64,000 nucleotides of DNA from Flavobacterium johnsoniae UW101 (GCF_000016645.1 NC_009441.1:3100001-3164000); one strand, 5' to 3'; positions 35,092 through 44,430 are shown, counted from the first letter of the stretch. Notes: generated from the letters alone by a model not told the origin. Translations and numbers: made by a program.

Positions 35092-36231
35092 TTATAACGT
35101 TACGACTTTTGAATTGAGATTTTCAATATAGTGAGCTACTTTGTCTTCCATATCCTTTTTTGTTGGAAGACTGTTTAAATTAACAAGTTCCGATTTAATG
35201 GAAATAAAAAAGCTCCTAGGGACAGCATTGTCTAAATGATTTCCTGCCCGGGCCATACTTCTTATAATATGCTCATAAGAGTTTAATTTACGAGTGAAAA
35301 TTTTATTGGCGTATTGAGATGATCTGTCAGAATGAAATATAAGCCCTTTTTTTGTTCCGCGGTTTTGAACAGCCATTTCCCAGGCAGGCATGGAGGTTTC
35401 TCTTATTGTCAAATGTTCGCTTAGATTCCATCCGATAATTTTTCTGTCGAATAAGTCTATGATAATTGTCAGGTACAGCAGCCCCTGGGCTGTTTCCAGA
35501 CTCGCTATGCCCGTTACCCAGATCAGAGAAGGTTTGTCGGCTTTAAACTGTCTATTTAAAACGTTAGGAAAAATACAAGGATTATGAGCATTAAATCGTA
35601 TACCGGATTTGACCTTGTTCTTTGTGCTGTGCTTACTGACAAGGCCCAGTCTTTTCATATACCAGGATACTGCGCACAATTTTAATTGAATGCCCCGGCT
35701 TTGTAATTCTGCTGCAATTTTTGCATTACCGTACATCTCTTTGTATTCATAGAATATAGAAGTTATTTCTTTCTCTAATAAAATTGTCTTACGTTTTCTG
35801 GGAGAAAGTATTTTGTTTTTCCAGTTAATATAAGTAGCCGGCATTATACCTAAAACTTGACACATTCTCCAAAGTGAATATTTATCTAGATTATTTTCAA
35901 TAAAGTGAAAAATATGCGGCTTGCCTTGATGGATATATCTGCCTGCGCTTTGTAATATTTCAATTTGAATTTCAACCTTTTTTAGTTTTCTTCTCAGTGC
36001 GAGCTTAAGTTCTGCAATCCGTTTTTGTTCAGGAGTTCTGCCGCAAAAGCTTTTTGATCCGTCTTTGCTAAGTTCATTCCGCCATCTGTAAATATTCGTT
36101 GTAGGTACGCCAAGTTGTTTTGCCGCTTTAAAAAAATTTGTTTCAAGTCCCAGTTTGACAGCATTCACTCTGAAATCACGGTCATAAATTTTATACTTCT
36201 CCATCTCTTGAAGTTTTGATACTGTGATCAC
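35092..36231 (-). CDS. IS3-type transposase relative with lost catalytic residues
   Basis: 379 aa (a second possible ATG at 36204, MEKYKIYDRDF). It aligns along its length with the neighbour: HTH, then YLTIIIDLFDRKIIGWNLSE, MPAWEMAVQNR and FHSDRSSQYANKIFT. But the first Asp is Gly241 (WVTGIASLE) and the Glu block reads NAVPRSFF, with Arg in place of Glu; only D302 remains. The C-terminus stops early at YIENLNSKVVTL, lacking the RRHSYLNYRT-type end, right where the other IS begins. It is an inactive, truncated or repurposed transposase with an uninterrupted frame. Confidence 0.85.
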   Translation of the reverse strand: MITVSKLQEMEKYKIYDRDFRVNAVKLGLETNFFKAAKQLGVPTTNIYRWRNELSKDGSKSFCGRTPEQKRIAELKLALRRKLKKVEIQIEILQSAGRYIHQGKPHIFHFIENNLDKYSLWRMCQVLGIMPATYINWKNKILSPRKRKTILLEKEITSIFYEYKEMYGNAKIAAELQSRGIQLKLCAVSWYMKRLGLVSKHSTKNKVKSGIRFNAHNPCIFPNVLNRQFKADKPSLIWVTGIASLETAQGLLYLTIIIDLFDRKIIGWNLSEHLTIRETSMPAWEMAVQNRGTKKGLIFHSDRSSQYANKIFTRKLNSYEHIIRSMARAGNHLDNAVPRSFFISIKSELVNLNSLPTKKDMEDKVAHYIENLNSKVVTL

Positions 36232-36510
36232 GTGAATTTAAGAAATAATAATGATTTAGATATAGAAATAATAGAAGATAATAACATGCTTAGATATATC
36301 ATTATGGGGCATGCTTTTTTTAACATTCCGGCCTGCGGAAAATATCAGTAAAATTATTATCTTTGATCAAATAAGAAGCAATGAGCAGTTTTAATTTTGC
36401 AGGGCTTCAGCGCCTTACCATTAAAAAAAAGCAACAATTCTTTTATCAGCATTCAATACCTGTACGCAGTCTTTTATAAACAAACTAAGTTAATTCCGGG
36501 TTTATGCCCG

Positions 36511-36541
36511 AGCCCGCCGGCAGTATGCCGGCGAGCTTTTT
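36511..36541. terminator. GC-rich hairpin, terminator-like
   Basis: AGCcCGCCGGCA-GTA-TGCCGGCGaGCT followed by TTTTT. The 12-bp stem has one mismatch. No clear gene precedes it, which is odd. Confidence 0.7.
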
Positions 36542-36791
36542 ACTGAAAGACCAGCCCGGACGTTATCAGCCTTTTTACTCCTTGAGATGCGGCGCAGGGG
36601 CGCGGGCTTTTAAATAACCGCTGTTTTTTTGCTGGTCCGCTGTGATATTAGGCTGTCTTTTGGCGGGCTTCAGCTCTGCTTTCTTCAAATTATACCAGAT
36701 TTTTCAATTTTCTGTAAAGCATTTGTATAGGCCCGTTTGCCTTTCTCTGCACTTTGACAAGTGACGTAAAATCGCAGCAGCAGGGAAATTT

Positions 36792-36929
36792 ATGGCGATT
36801 TTAGCAGCATCAAAAACGCAGTTCGGAAAACTTCTCAAAGTAAATAAGAAAATCACCTCTGCCAATGCTTATGCCAGAATACGATTAAGGGCTTCACGTT
36901 ATGCAGCCTTAAATGAAACGGCCACATAA
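36792..36929 (+). CDS. Possible small basic protein
   Basis: 45 aa from ATG to TAA, Lys/Arg/Ala-rich (KVNKKITSANAYARIRLRAS). No signal, membrane helix or family is recognised. It could be a real small DNA- or RNA-binding protein or a fragment of a lost gene. Confidence 0.3.
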   Translation: MAILAASKTQFGKLLKVNKKITSANAYARIRLRASRYAALNETAT

Positions 36930-37470
36930 ATATTTTCGATTTTAGATTCAACAGTATGTACTGCAGATCTAGGCGATGTATTTGATTTATCCTTTACCGC
37001 AGCAGAAATTGTTCAATATTCTTCTGGACCAGTCAGCTGCAGGAGCCGGACCGGCAGCCATTATACTGCTATCTTTACCGGCTGGTCTTACGCCGGCAGA
37101 AAGGAATGGTAATACATGGTTTACTGTTCCAAAGTCTCCGCCTGGACCGGGTAGACAAAGCTCGGGAGCATCGATCAGAAAAGAGATTCTGGCTATTGGC
37201 ATTACAATACTCAAGAGCCCTTGTGTAAGCCCCTTTTTTTTGATAAATTCCTATTATGATTTTAAGTGAATCTTTTCATTGTTCGAATATGGAATCTGCA
37301 GTGGAAATTAGAAAGCAGGACTTATTACAACAAACAGCCTTGATCTCAGACAAGTTGTTGCTGCATCAAGGAACATGCTGAACAGATTACTGCAGTCAAA
37401 CCCCGTGGACAGCCGTATAAATTATAGAAAATAAAAAACTCAAATTCAGGCGTTTCTAATTAAATATACC

Positions 37471-37478
37471 TATCTTTG
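37471..37478 (+). promoter_or_regulatory. -7 box of the cold-shock gene
   Basis: TATCTTTG fits TAnnTTTG, 19 bp before the ATG at 37498, implying a very short leader. The -33 element is weak. Confidence 0.5.
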
Positions 37479-37497
37479 AATAATTAAATACATTAAA

Positions 37498-37689
37498 ATG
37501 CAAGAAGGTACAGTAAAATTTTTCAATGAAGAAAAGGGATTCGGATTCATAACTCCTAATAATGGAGGAGCCGAAGTTTTTGTTCATGCTTCAGGACTGT
37601 CAGAAAGCATCCGTCAAGACGATGCAGTACGATATGACATCGAAGAAGGCCGTAAAGGTCCAAACGCAGTAAACGTAGTTGTAGCATAA
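37498..37689 (+). CDS. Cold-shock domain protein (CspA family)
   Basis: 63 aa. A single cold-shock domain with both RNA-binding motifs: RNP1 KGFGFITP and RNP2 EVFVHASGL. It binds single-stranded RNA/DNA and melts RNA structure in the cytoplasm. Unlike classical cspA, its leader appears short, so the usual cold-sensing long 5'UTR is not seen. It has its own terminator and sits isolated in the island. Confidence 0.92.
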   Translation: MQEGTVKFFNEEKGFGFITPNNGGAEVFVHASGLSESIRQDDAVRYDIEEGRKGPNAVNVVVA

Positions 37690-37715
37690 CCATACTATCA
37701 CAGTGAGCTTGTAAA

Positions 37716-37743
37716 GGCGCCTGCTCAAGCAGGCGTCTTTTTT
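37716..37743. terminator. Intrinsic terminator after csp
   Basis: CGCCTGCT-CA-AGCAGGCG followed by TCTTTTTT. Confidence 0.88.
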
Positions 37744-37983
37744 ATTGGCAGAACTGATTATTTCCGAGCGCCGCTTAAAGTATTTTTTATAGACTCCGAT
37801 TCTGTGAACATAACTGCCGGAACTTATAATTTTCATATTCGTATTTCCAAAATTTAGTGTGCAGATTATTAAATCAGAGTATTCTTCTTTTTTTTTTGAT
37901 TTGATTCCAGTAATTTTTTGCAGGTTTTGACCATTGGCAATTGCTGATTTACTTGATAATTTCAAAGGACAGTTTTTTACAGG

Positions 37984-38271
37984 TTAATTGGACAATATTC
38001 TATGATTTATCTGGATCAGGCCTTTGGCGGTTATGCAGCTTTCATCTGAAGCCTGATCAAGGACAATATATCCCAGATCTTCCAATAGGATCAGAGCATC
38101 GAGTATTTTTGCCTGATTTTCCCTCTGTACAGATATATTTTCGCTAAATGTTTTCAGTACATTATAAGGGGGTATCACAAGTGGCGCAAGCGCTTCCAGT
38201 TTGCAGCTCCCAGGGTAACTTTCTGCAAGTTTACTCAGTATCCTTTCAAAATAAACGTATGGTGTTTCCAA
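37984..38271 (-). CDS. Hypothetical protein with winged-helix-like pattern
   Basis: 95 aa. The only in-frame start nearby is TTG at 38271, which weakens the call. The helical segment FERILSKLAESYPGS and the C-terminal AKILDALILLEDLGYIVLDQ with ESCITAKGLIQINHRIL resemble a winged-helix fold ending in a beta-wing. It may be a small regulator. No partner gene is adjacent. Confidence 0.45.
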   Translation of the reverse strand: METPYVYFERILSKLAESYPGSCKLEALAPLVIPPYNVLKTFSENISVQRENQAKILDALILLEDLGYIVLDQASDESCITAKGLIQINHRILSN

Positions 38272-38562
38272 TGTATAATAGTTTAAAATAATGGCATAAC
38301 AGCTTAGAATAAAGATACAAAGATTTGATTGTTCTTTAATAAGTTTTTAAATATTTTCCCTTACATTCGATTTGAAGCGCGTATACAAAAGGGGCAGATT
38401 ATAGAATAAATTTGGTCCTGTCGGATCGGTTAACTAACTATTATCTTTTTACCTTCAAAATATATTTTATGAATACAAAAGGGGGTAAAGATGGATTTTA
38501 AAGAGCCGTACAATAGTGGCAATTTTAAACTGAATACCCATGATAAAAATTTTTTAATACAG

Positions 38563-38655
38563 TTTCGAACTTGATCTTCTTAGGGCTTGATTTTACTATG
38601 CTTATCGTTTCCTAAAACTGCAGGTGCCACGATTTTGCGACAAAATTTAAATTAC
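38563..38655 (+). repeat. Dispersed repeat family, copy A
   Basis: It starts GTTTCGAACTTGATCTTCTT and ends with GGTGCCACGATTTTGCGACA. In one frame it reads SNLIFLGLDF, comparable to copies B and D. Confidence 0.45.
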
Positions 38656-39008
38656 TAAACATTTATAAAAAACTGATCTTATTTTTACTGTCCAAAAAAT
38701 AGCGGCTCCACTTTTAAACAAGAAAATAAATGACGCTTTTCTGGTTTCTATTTTTTTTTGGGACGTAGTTTATACAGCCGTATTCATTTAAATCTTTTAT
38801 GCACCTGTGATACGCGGCAGGGCCGGTTGTACTACTTTAGGTTTAATGTTGTTTTTCAGGAGCTTTTTCCTGCTATCCGCTGCAATCTTTTGTGCCGAAC
38901 ACCGGCGCAGAAGGATTTCCGCTGCTATCGGGGCTAAAAAAATGCTAACGGCTGTTAGAGATAAATCAATTTTGAAGCTCAGTAGAATAACAGTAAAACT
39001 GCGTAATA

Positions 39009-39100
39009 CAGTTTCAAACCTAAGCTCATCAGCAATTGATTTGCTGGGTTTCTGTTTTTCAAAAACGCAATGTGCCACGAATTTGCCGCAAAACTCAGAT
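39009..39100 (+). repeat. Dispersed repeat family, copy B
   Basis: It starts AGTTTCAAACCTAAGCTCAT and contains CAGCAATTGATTTGCTGG and ATGTGCCACGAATTTGCCGC. It reads SNLSSSAIDLLGFCF. It is closest to copy D, 16.4 kb away. Confidence 0.55.
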
Positions 39101-39269
39101 TAATGATTTTTAGAACAATTTTGATGTAGTAATGTTTCGAACCTCAAGTTTTAAATGTTTGTTTCACAGAGTTTTAATTTGGTTCCTGAAAATGATGCAC
39201 CGATTCTGCACCCGGAATCTAGTTTATCCATTAGAATGTTTTTTATTATGCCAGATATCATTCGGTCCG

Positions 39270-39352
39270 CCATTCGAACCTAAGCAGAGAAGAGTTTGAT
39301 TTTAATGATTTAAGAGGCATATGAAAAGTTATGCGCCACGAGTATGCCACAA
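39270..39352 (+). repeat. Dispersed repeat family, copy C
   Basis: It starts CCATTCGAACCTAAGCAGAG and ends TATGCGCCACGAGTATGCCA + CAAAACTTA. It lies 210 bp from the end of ietS. Confidence 0.5.
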
Positions 39353-39564
39353 AACTTATCTCGATGAAAAAACCGATATAGTTCGCCTTAATTATTTGTT
39401 GAAGAAATTGTATCAAGTGTACCTTTATCAATAACCAGTTTTACAACAATTTGTTCTTCAGAATATCCGTCACGTGTAATTGCAGTTGTTAGGTCGCTTT
39501 ATCTGACGTTCAGAATCTTGTAATTCAAGTGTCAACACACGAACGTAACTTTGTATTAATTAAA

Positions 39565-42030
39565 TTAAGTTTCTGTTTCAATTTCGATTTCATTTGCGAT
39601 TCTAATACTTTCATAGATCGGAATGTTTTGTCCCAAAACTTCAATTGATACGGTGAAGGCATAAGGTATATTTGATCCAGTTCTATCCCAGCCTTTATGT
39701 GCTCTAACTGCAAAACTTAGCTCGTCTGGAAGTTCATAAGCTTTTAATATTACCCAATCTTTTTGAACGGTATTGTTTGTTCTATTTATGTCTTTAATTG
39801 TTCCCCAATGGCTTCTCTCTCGAATTTTCCAGTTGATTACTCCCTCTTGATGTTCTTCCTCATCTTGAATTGTCGGTTCATCAACGAGACTTCTTTTAAC
39901 AAATTGATTATGATTTTCGTTTAATCTTGAGGATGTCCAATCTAACCATGTTGACAAATAAGATTTTATTTTTTGTCTTGTTCTTCGAACTTTTGCAGTA
40001 AATGTTAACGTGACCTCTATTAGAACATCAAAATCGTTTGCAGGGTTGTTTAGCTCATTAGGAATTATTAGAGAATATATATGTCCTTCCTCAGTGGCTA
40101 GGTTTCCAGTATTGTAAAAAGTTATTCTGCTTTCAGTGTTTTTAGTTACTCGCTCTAATGATGGTAGTCCATAACCATAAAGTTTAATACTTTCGGTTGT
40201 GGGATTTAGAAAATAAGTATTAGGTAATCTTGCTCCTTGAACTATAAAGGCTCTAATTAGGTTGTTGCCTTCTTCTGGATATAGTTTTTGTAGTTGAGCG
40301 GCAATATGAGTCACTTTAGGGGCGGAAAATGATGTGCCTGAGACATCTTTTCCATACGCACTACCACCATGTAATGTAGATCTTATAAGTTCTGGAAGTG
40401 TTTCATCTGTTCCCGTAATAAGGCTTAGTCCATTTTTTGAAACAGTCAGCCCACCTCCATATTCAACAACATCAGGTTTAATAATATTCCAGATACCTGT
40501 TCCAATTCTCGAAAATGCAGAAATATCGTTTATACCGCCAAGAGATTTTCTTGTATCATCTTCAAAATCTGCATGATGATTAATAGATCCTACTGTTAAT
40601 CCAAAAGCACTATGGGCTGGATTGGCAATATTGCAAAAGCGAGAGAATAGATAATCGGGATAGTTCTTTCCTTCTTTAATATAATTTCTTATGTCCGATT
40701 TTTCTAAGTTTCCAGTTGAAATTATAAATAAAACATCTTGATCATGTGTTAGTGTGTCGATAATTCCTGCCCATGTTGACATGTGTTTTTTTCTAAAAGG
40801 AACTGTGGAATTTACGGAGAGATTAAAGATCTTGCAGTCTTTGTTTTCTTCTACAATTTGCTTCATCAGTTGGGCAGGATACTTGTGATGAAGTTTATTG
40901 TCGTCAAATAATATTCTGAGATTTCGAATAAAACACGGTAGTTGATATGGAAATTCTATATCTGAAATGTTTTTAGGATAAAGTATAGCACCTGCAACTT
41001 TAGTTCCGTGTCCGCCTCCTTGAACATGGTCTGATGCAGAACTTACTCCATTGACGTAGCATTTAGAATTTTTACTATCAATTGCAAGTTCAATGTATTT
41101 ATGATTTTCCATTATTCCGCTATCAATTACTCCAATGATTGGAGAATCTTTTTCTGGGGCTAATATCTCACTTTGAATAGCGTCTGTATCTATATCTTTT
41201 CCTTGTACTCCAAGAATTGTTTCAGTTTCATTTACTTCAAAAACATATTGGTAATTAACGACTAAATCTTTTAATCCCTTGCCACTAATTGTGACTTCGC
41301 AACTAAAGCTGTCATCTAGTTCAATATATGAAGTATTTAAACTTCCATAAGAGTTGATGAAAGATTCAAAATGATCTTGTCTTTCAAAAAGCTTTTCCTC
41401 TCGATGTATGATATATGCTTGGTATTTCTCCAAACGCTTAATTCCTCCTTTTTTTGCTCGGTCTGGTTCTTTTTTAACTGGAAAATCAAATGCAATTCCT
41501 ACTTCAACTGTGTAGTTGTCATTGTCGTCAATATTGTGCCAATTCTCAAATAAATTATCTGACAATATATGTTTTGGTTTCCATTCTTCACGATTTCCAT
41601 CAATGATATTCCACAAGTCTGCTATTTTTGCAGTACCATGTGAAGAATTTGCAAATCCAATTATCTTCTGTTCAAGTGCCCTTAAGCTATCAAAAGATGC
41701 GCCTACAATGAATCCCTCTTCTTCTTCTGAAATTATCTCAATTCCAAACTCATGTAAATCAAACTCAGGATTATTTAATAAGCTAGGATTAAGCTGGATA
41801 AGTACTGGAACAATGTCTTTATCTAAGTTTGCAAGTTCCATTGAATCTCGCATCTTAAATAAGTCTTCCCAATTTGATCTTACATTTGAAGTTTTAGAAA
41901 AAAGAGAATCTCGATGTCCTTGTCTGTTTGCTTTATTTTCTTCAGTTGTAGCATTTGGCTTGCCGCCTCCAAACAGACGAGGTTTGCCAGAAACCTTTTG
42001 GATGAAATTTAGATGAGGGAACTGTTCCAT
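39565..42030 (-). CDS. ietS: IetS-like S8 subtilisin protease of an anti-phage system
   Basis: 821 aa. The subtilisin triad is intact: D303 (IGVIDSGIM), H341 (GGGHGTKVAGA) and S567 (VSGTSFSAPKV), with oxyanion Asn441 (IISTGN). A 290-residue N-terminal extension with no signal peptide and a 200-residue C-terminal region surround it, so it is a cytoplasmic protease. It starts 5 bp after the AAA ATPase gene, matching the two-gene IetAS defence system (ATPase + subtilisin). The model is that the ATPase gates the protease upon infection; the trigger and target are unknown. Confidence 0.85.
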   Translation of the reverse strand: MEQFPHLNFIQKVSGKPRLFGGGKPNATTEENKANRQGHRDSLFSKTSNVRSNWEDLFKMRDSMELANLDKDIVPVLIQLNPSLLNNPEFDLHEFGIEIISEEEEGFIVGASFDSLRALEQKIIGFANSSHGTAKIADLWNIIDGNREEWKPKHILSDNLFENWHNIDDNDNYTVEVGIAFDFPVKKEPDRAKKGGIKRLEKYQAYIIHREEKLFERQDHFESFINSYGSLNTSYIELDDSFSCEVTISGKGLKDLVVNYQYVFEVNETETILGVQGKDIDTDAIQSEILAPEKDSPIIGVIDSGIMENHKYIELAIDSKNSKCYVNGVSSASDHVQGGGHGTKVAGAILYPKNISDIEFPYQLPCFIRNLRILFDDNKLHHKYPAQLMKQIVEENKDCKIFNLSVNSTVPFRKKHMSTWAGIIDTLTHDQDVLFIISTGNLEKSDIRNYIKEGKNYPDYLFSRFCNIANPAHSAFGLTVGSINHHADFEDDTRKSLGGINDISAFSRIGTGIWNIIKPDVVEYGGGLTVSKNGLSLITGTDETLPELIRSTLHGGSAYGKDVSGTSFSAPKVTHIAAQLQKLYPEEGNNLIRAFIVQGARLPNTYFLNPTTESIKLYGYGLPSLERVTKNTESRITFYNTGNLATEEGHIYSLIIPNELNNPANDFDVLIEVTLTFTAKVRRTRQKIKSYLSTWLDWTSSRLNENHNQFVKRSLVDEPTIQDEEEHQEGVINWKIRERSHWGTIKDINRTNNTVQKDWVILKAYELPDELSFAVRAHKGWDRTGSNIPYAFTVSIEVLGQNIPIYESIRIANEIEIETET

Positions 42031-42035
42031 TTTTG

Positions 42036-43034
42036 TTATCTATTCATAGCTTTGTTTTCGTCTAAGGCGCTATTCAGATCGTCGATAGAAATTTCTAGAC
42101 TTGAACTTATTACTGCTTTTTTTGCCGCGTCATTAGCTATTTTCACAACTATTGCATAAGACATCCCCTTCATTTTTTCTGCATAATATTCAAGATTAAT
42201 ATTCTTGTTTATTTTTAATGCGGAGAAAGAAATTTTTAATAATTCTACGACCTCATTGTGGGATGGCTTTGGAAGCTCAATGAAGTCATCAAATCTTCTA
42301 AAAAGAGCTTGGTCAAGACTGCCCTCTAAATTTGTTGTAGCGATTAATATCCCTTCGCCTTCATATTCTTCTAATAGACCTAGAAGTATGTTGACAATTC
42401 TATGAATCTCTCCAACATCATTTGAATTAGTGTTTCTTTGTTTACCGATTATATCAAATTCATCTAGAAGAAGTACACATGGGTAATCTTGAATGCTTTC
42501 AAAAAGATTTTGTAGGTTTGATGCAGATTCTCCTAAATACGATGAAATTATTGAATCGAATCTAACTTTGTAAAAAGGAAGTCCTAAGTTCCATGCAATT
42601 CTCTCTGCCGCCATGCTTTTACCACATCCAGAAGAACCGTATAATAATGCTTTTTTACGAGGTTTTAAACCGTGATTTGCAAGTCTTTCTCTCGCTAAAT
42701 ATTCTTTTTCTATTCTTAGTAATTTATTTTCAACAGAACTAGGAAGAACCATTTCATGTCTTAAATTTTCATGAGGGATATGAACAGCAAGAGGTAGTTT
42801 GTATCTTCTGTCAACGGGAACTTTATAAGTAAAATCTTTTGCTACTTTTAAGGTAGGTTTGTATTCGTTTGATTTAGAGATATTTGCTAGTAGTATACTA
42901 TTTAGTCTTTCAGCAAGTTTAGAATGTCCTTTTTTCTTTTCATCCTCAATTATGCTAAAAGCTATTTTTATCAAGGTTTGATCTTGATCTCCTTCAATAG
43001 ATTTAAACAATCTAGTTAATAATGCTTGGTTCAT
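42036..43034 (-). CDS. ietA: IetA-like AAA ATPase of an anti-phage system
   Basis: 332 aa. One AAA domain: Walker A GSSGCGKS (133-140), Walker B CVLLLDEFD (Asp191-Glu192), sensor-1 Asn235 (IATTN) and arginine finger FRRFDD (246-247). The N-terminal 120 residues are helical. No membrane or signal segment is seen. It is the promoter-proximal gene of the pair with the S8 protease, the IetAS gene order. It probably forms a hexameric ring that controls the protease. Confidence 0.85.
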   Translation of the reverse strand: MNQALLTRLFKSIEGDQDQTLIKIAFSIIEDEKKKGHSKLAERLNSILLANISKSNEYKPTLKVAKDFTYKVPVDRRYKLPLAVHIPHENLRHEMVLPSSVENKLLRIEKEYLARERLANHGLKPRKKALLYGSSGCGKSMAAERIAWNLGLPFYKVRFDSIISSYLGESASNLQNLFESIQDYPCVLLLDEFDIIGKQRNTNSNDVGEIHRIVNILLGLLEEYEGEGILIATTNLEGSLDQALFRRFDDFIELPKPSHNEVVELLKISFSALKINKNINLEYYAEKMKGMSYAIVVKIANDAAKKAVISSSLEISIDDLNSALDENKAMNR

Positions 43035-43097
43035 GATTTTTAACCTTTTTGCAAATATATAAAAAATTAAGCGACACCTTTTTATGCGATAATTCTA

Positions 43098-43199
43098 ATA
43101 TCTAAAATAGCAAAAATAAATTCCTTAATGTGCTAAAAAACTACATTTTTTAGCATTGGAAGAAACATACTTTTTCTGGGCTAAAAATATAGCTTTGAA
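43098..43199. promoter_or_regulatory. Inverted-repeat cluster upstream of ietA
   Basis: TGCTAAAAAA-CTACA-TTTTTTAGCA (43131-43155) is a perfect 10-bp inverted repeat. Nearby are AAAATAGCAAAAATAA (about 43105) and GCTAaaaataTAGC (about 43180). Repeated TAGCA/TGCTA half-sites suggest an operator for the defence genes; no regulator is adjacent. Confidence 0.5.
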
Positions 43200-43218
43200 T
43201 TTAATTTAGCGTAAGTAA

Positions 43219-44430
43219 AAATACCTTATTTCAACCCGAATTTTGAGGAATAGCCTCTGGCAAAGTGATATTCAAATAGAAGGAGATCCGCAGGCTCAGC
43301 AGGATGTTAGAAGCATGCTTTATCATCTTTATTCTTTCACAAGAAAAAGCACATCTCTTTCTCCGTCGCCAATGGGGCTCAGCGGGCTGGGATATAACGG
43401 ACATGTGTTTTGGGATACCGAAATCTGGATGTTTCCTCCCATGCTGCTGCTCCATCCTGAAATAGCAAAAAGCATGATTGAGTATCGTTTTCAGAGGCTG
43501 GATGCAGCCCGTAAAAAAGCTGCTTTATATGGATATGACGGGGCAATGTATCCTTGGGAAAGCGCAGATTCAGGATCTGAAGAAACTCCGGTCAATGCTT
43601 TAACGGGTGCATTTGAACACCATATCACGGGAGATGTTGCAATTGCTGCCTGGCAGTATTACCTGGTTACAGGGGACAAGGAATGGCTGAAAGAAAAAGG
43701 GTGGCCGATATTAAAAGCAACTGCAGAATTTTGGGCGAGCAGAGTAGAGAAGAATAATAAAGGTGATTATGAAATAAAGAATGTCGTTGCAACAGATGAA
43801 TGGGCTGAGAATATCGACAACAATGCTTATACAAATGGAATAGCGATCCGAAATCTGCAGTACGCATCTAAATGCGCAGCTGTATTGGGCATAACAGCTC
43901 CAAAAGAATGGAATCTGATTGCTGCTAAAATCCCAATTTCAAAAATGGGCAATGGCGTGACAAGAGAACATGACAGCTATTCGGATCAAAGTATCAAGCA
44001 GGCTGACGTGAATCTGCTGGCATATCCATTGCAGATCATAACTGACAGAAATCAAATAGAAAAGGATTTAAAATTTTATGAAACTAAAATACCCCATTCC
44101 GATACACCAGCTATGACACAGGCCATATTTTCACTGCTATACAGCCGTTTAGGAGACAGCGATCAGGCTTATCATTGGTTTAAAGATGCCTATGAGCCAA
44201 ATCTTAATCCTCCCTTCAGGGTCATTGCAGAATGTAAAGGCGGTGAAAACCCTTATTTTGCAACCGGCGCCGGCGGTGTTCTGCAGGCAGTCATGATGGG
44301 ATTCGGAGGCTTGGATATAGATGGAGGCGGAGGTATTAAACAAGTTAAAACAGTACTGCCTAAAAATTGGAAAAAATTAACAATAATGGGAGTTGGAACA
44401 GAAAAAAAGACTTTCATTAAAACTCAGTAA
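43219..44430 (+). pseudogene. 5'-truncated GH65 glycoside hydrolase
   Basis: The open frame begins after a stop at 43216 without a credible start (only a TTG at 43243). It encodes about 395 aa of a GH65 (acid-trehalase/kojibiose type) catalytic barrel: LSGLGYNGHVFWDTEIWMFP, PWESADSG, AFEHHITGDVA and VVATDEWAENIDNNAYTNG with the general-acid Glu. The N-terminal beta-sandwich and barrel start (roughly 250-300 residues) are missing, cut at the ietAS side. It ends with a good terminator. It is probably inactive. Confidence 0.8.

Larger units (their letters stand above)
36232..37497. other. 1.27-kb gene-poor accessory stretch
   Basis: It contains a strong hairpin at 36511-36540, one small ORF (36792-36929) and a frame at 36976-37269 whose composition (runs of Pro, Gly, Ala and Ser) looks like a shadow rather than a protein. 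No conserved gene was recognised. The region probably holds IS remnants. Confidence 0.3.
38272..39564. other. 1.29-kb gene-poor stretch carrying decayed repeats
   Basis: Two opposed frames (38797-39078 minus, 38807-39103 plus) cover the same DNA; neither is convincing, although the minus one ends PKVVQPALPRITGA. The stretch holds three copies of the repeat family listed at 38563, 39009 and 39270. It is probably decayed mobile DNA between the cold-shock area and ietS. Confidence 0.35.

Noticed and set aside
36976-37269. 97-aa ORF on the plus strand
   Set aside because: Composition is dominated by Pro/Gly/Ala/Ser runs, a reverse frame is equally open, and no domain or signal is seen.
38797-39103. 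Two opposed ORFs of 93 and 98 aa over the same DNA
   Set aside because: Both have unusual composition (Arg/Ala-rich), no start context and overlap the decayed repeat copy B. I could not choose a strand, so neither is called as a gene.
38563-39352. Repeat copies as a CRISPR array or as integron attC sites
   Set aside because: Spacing is irregular (hundreds of bases), copies are only partly alike and there are no cas genes. The inverted ends seen in copy D are not kept in the others, so attC folding is not supported.
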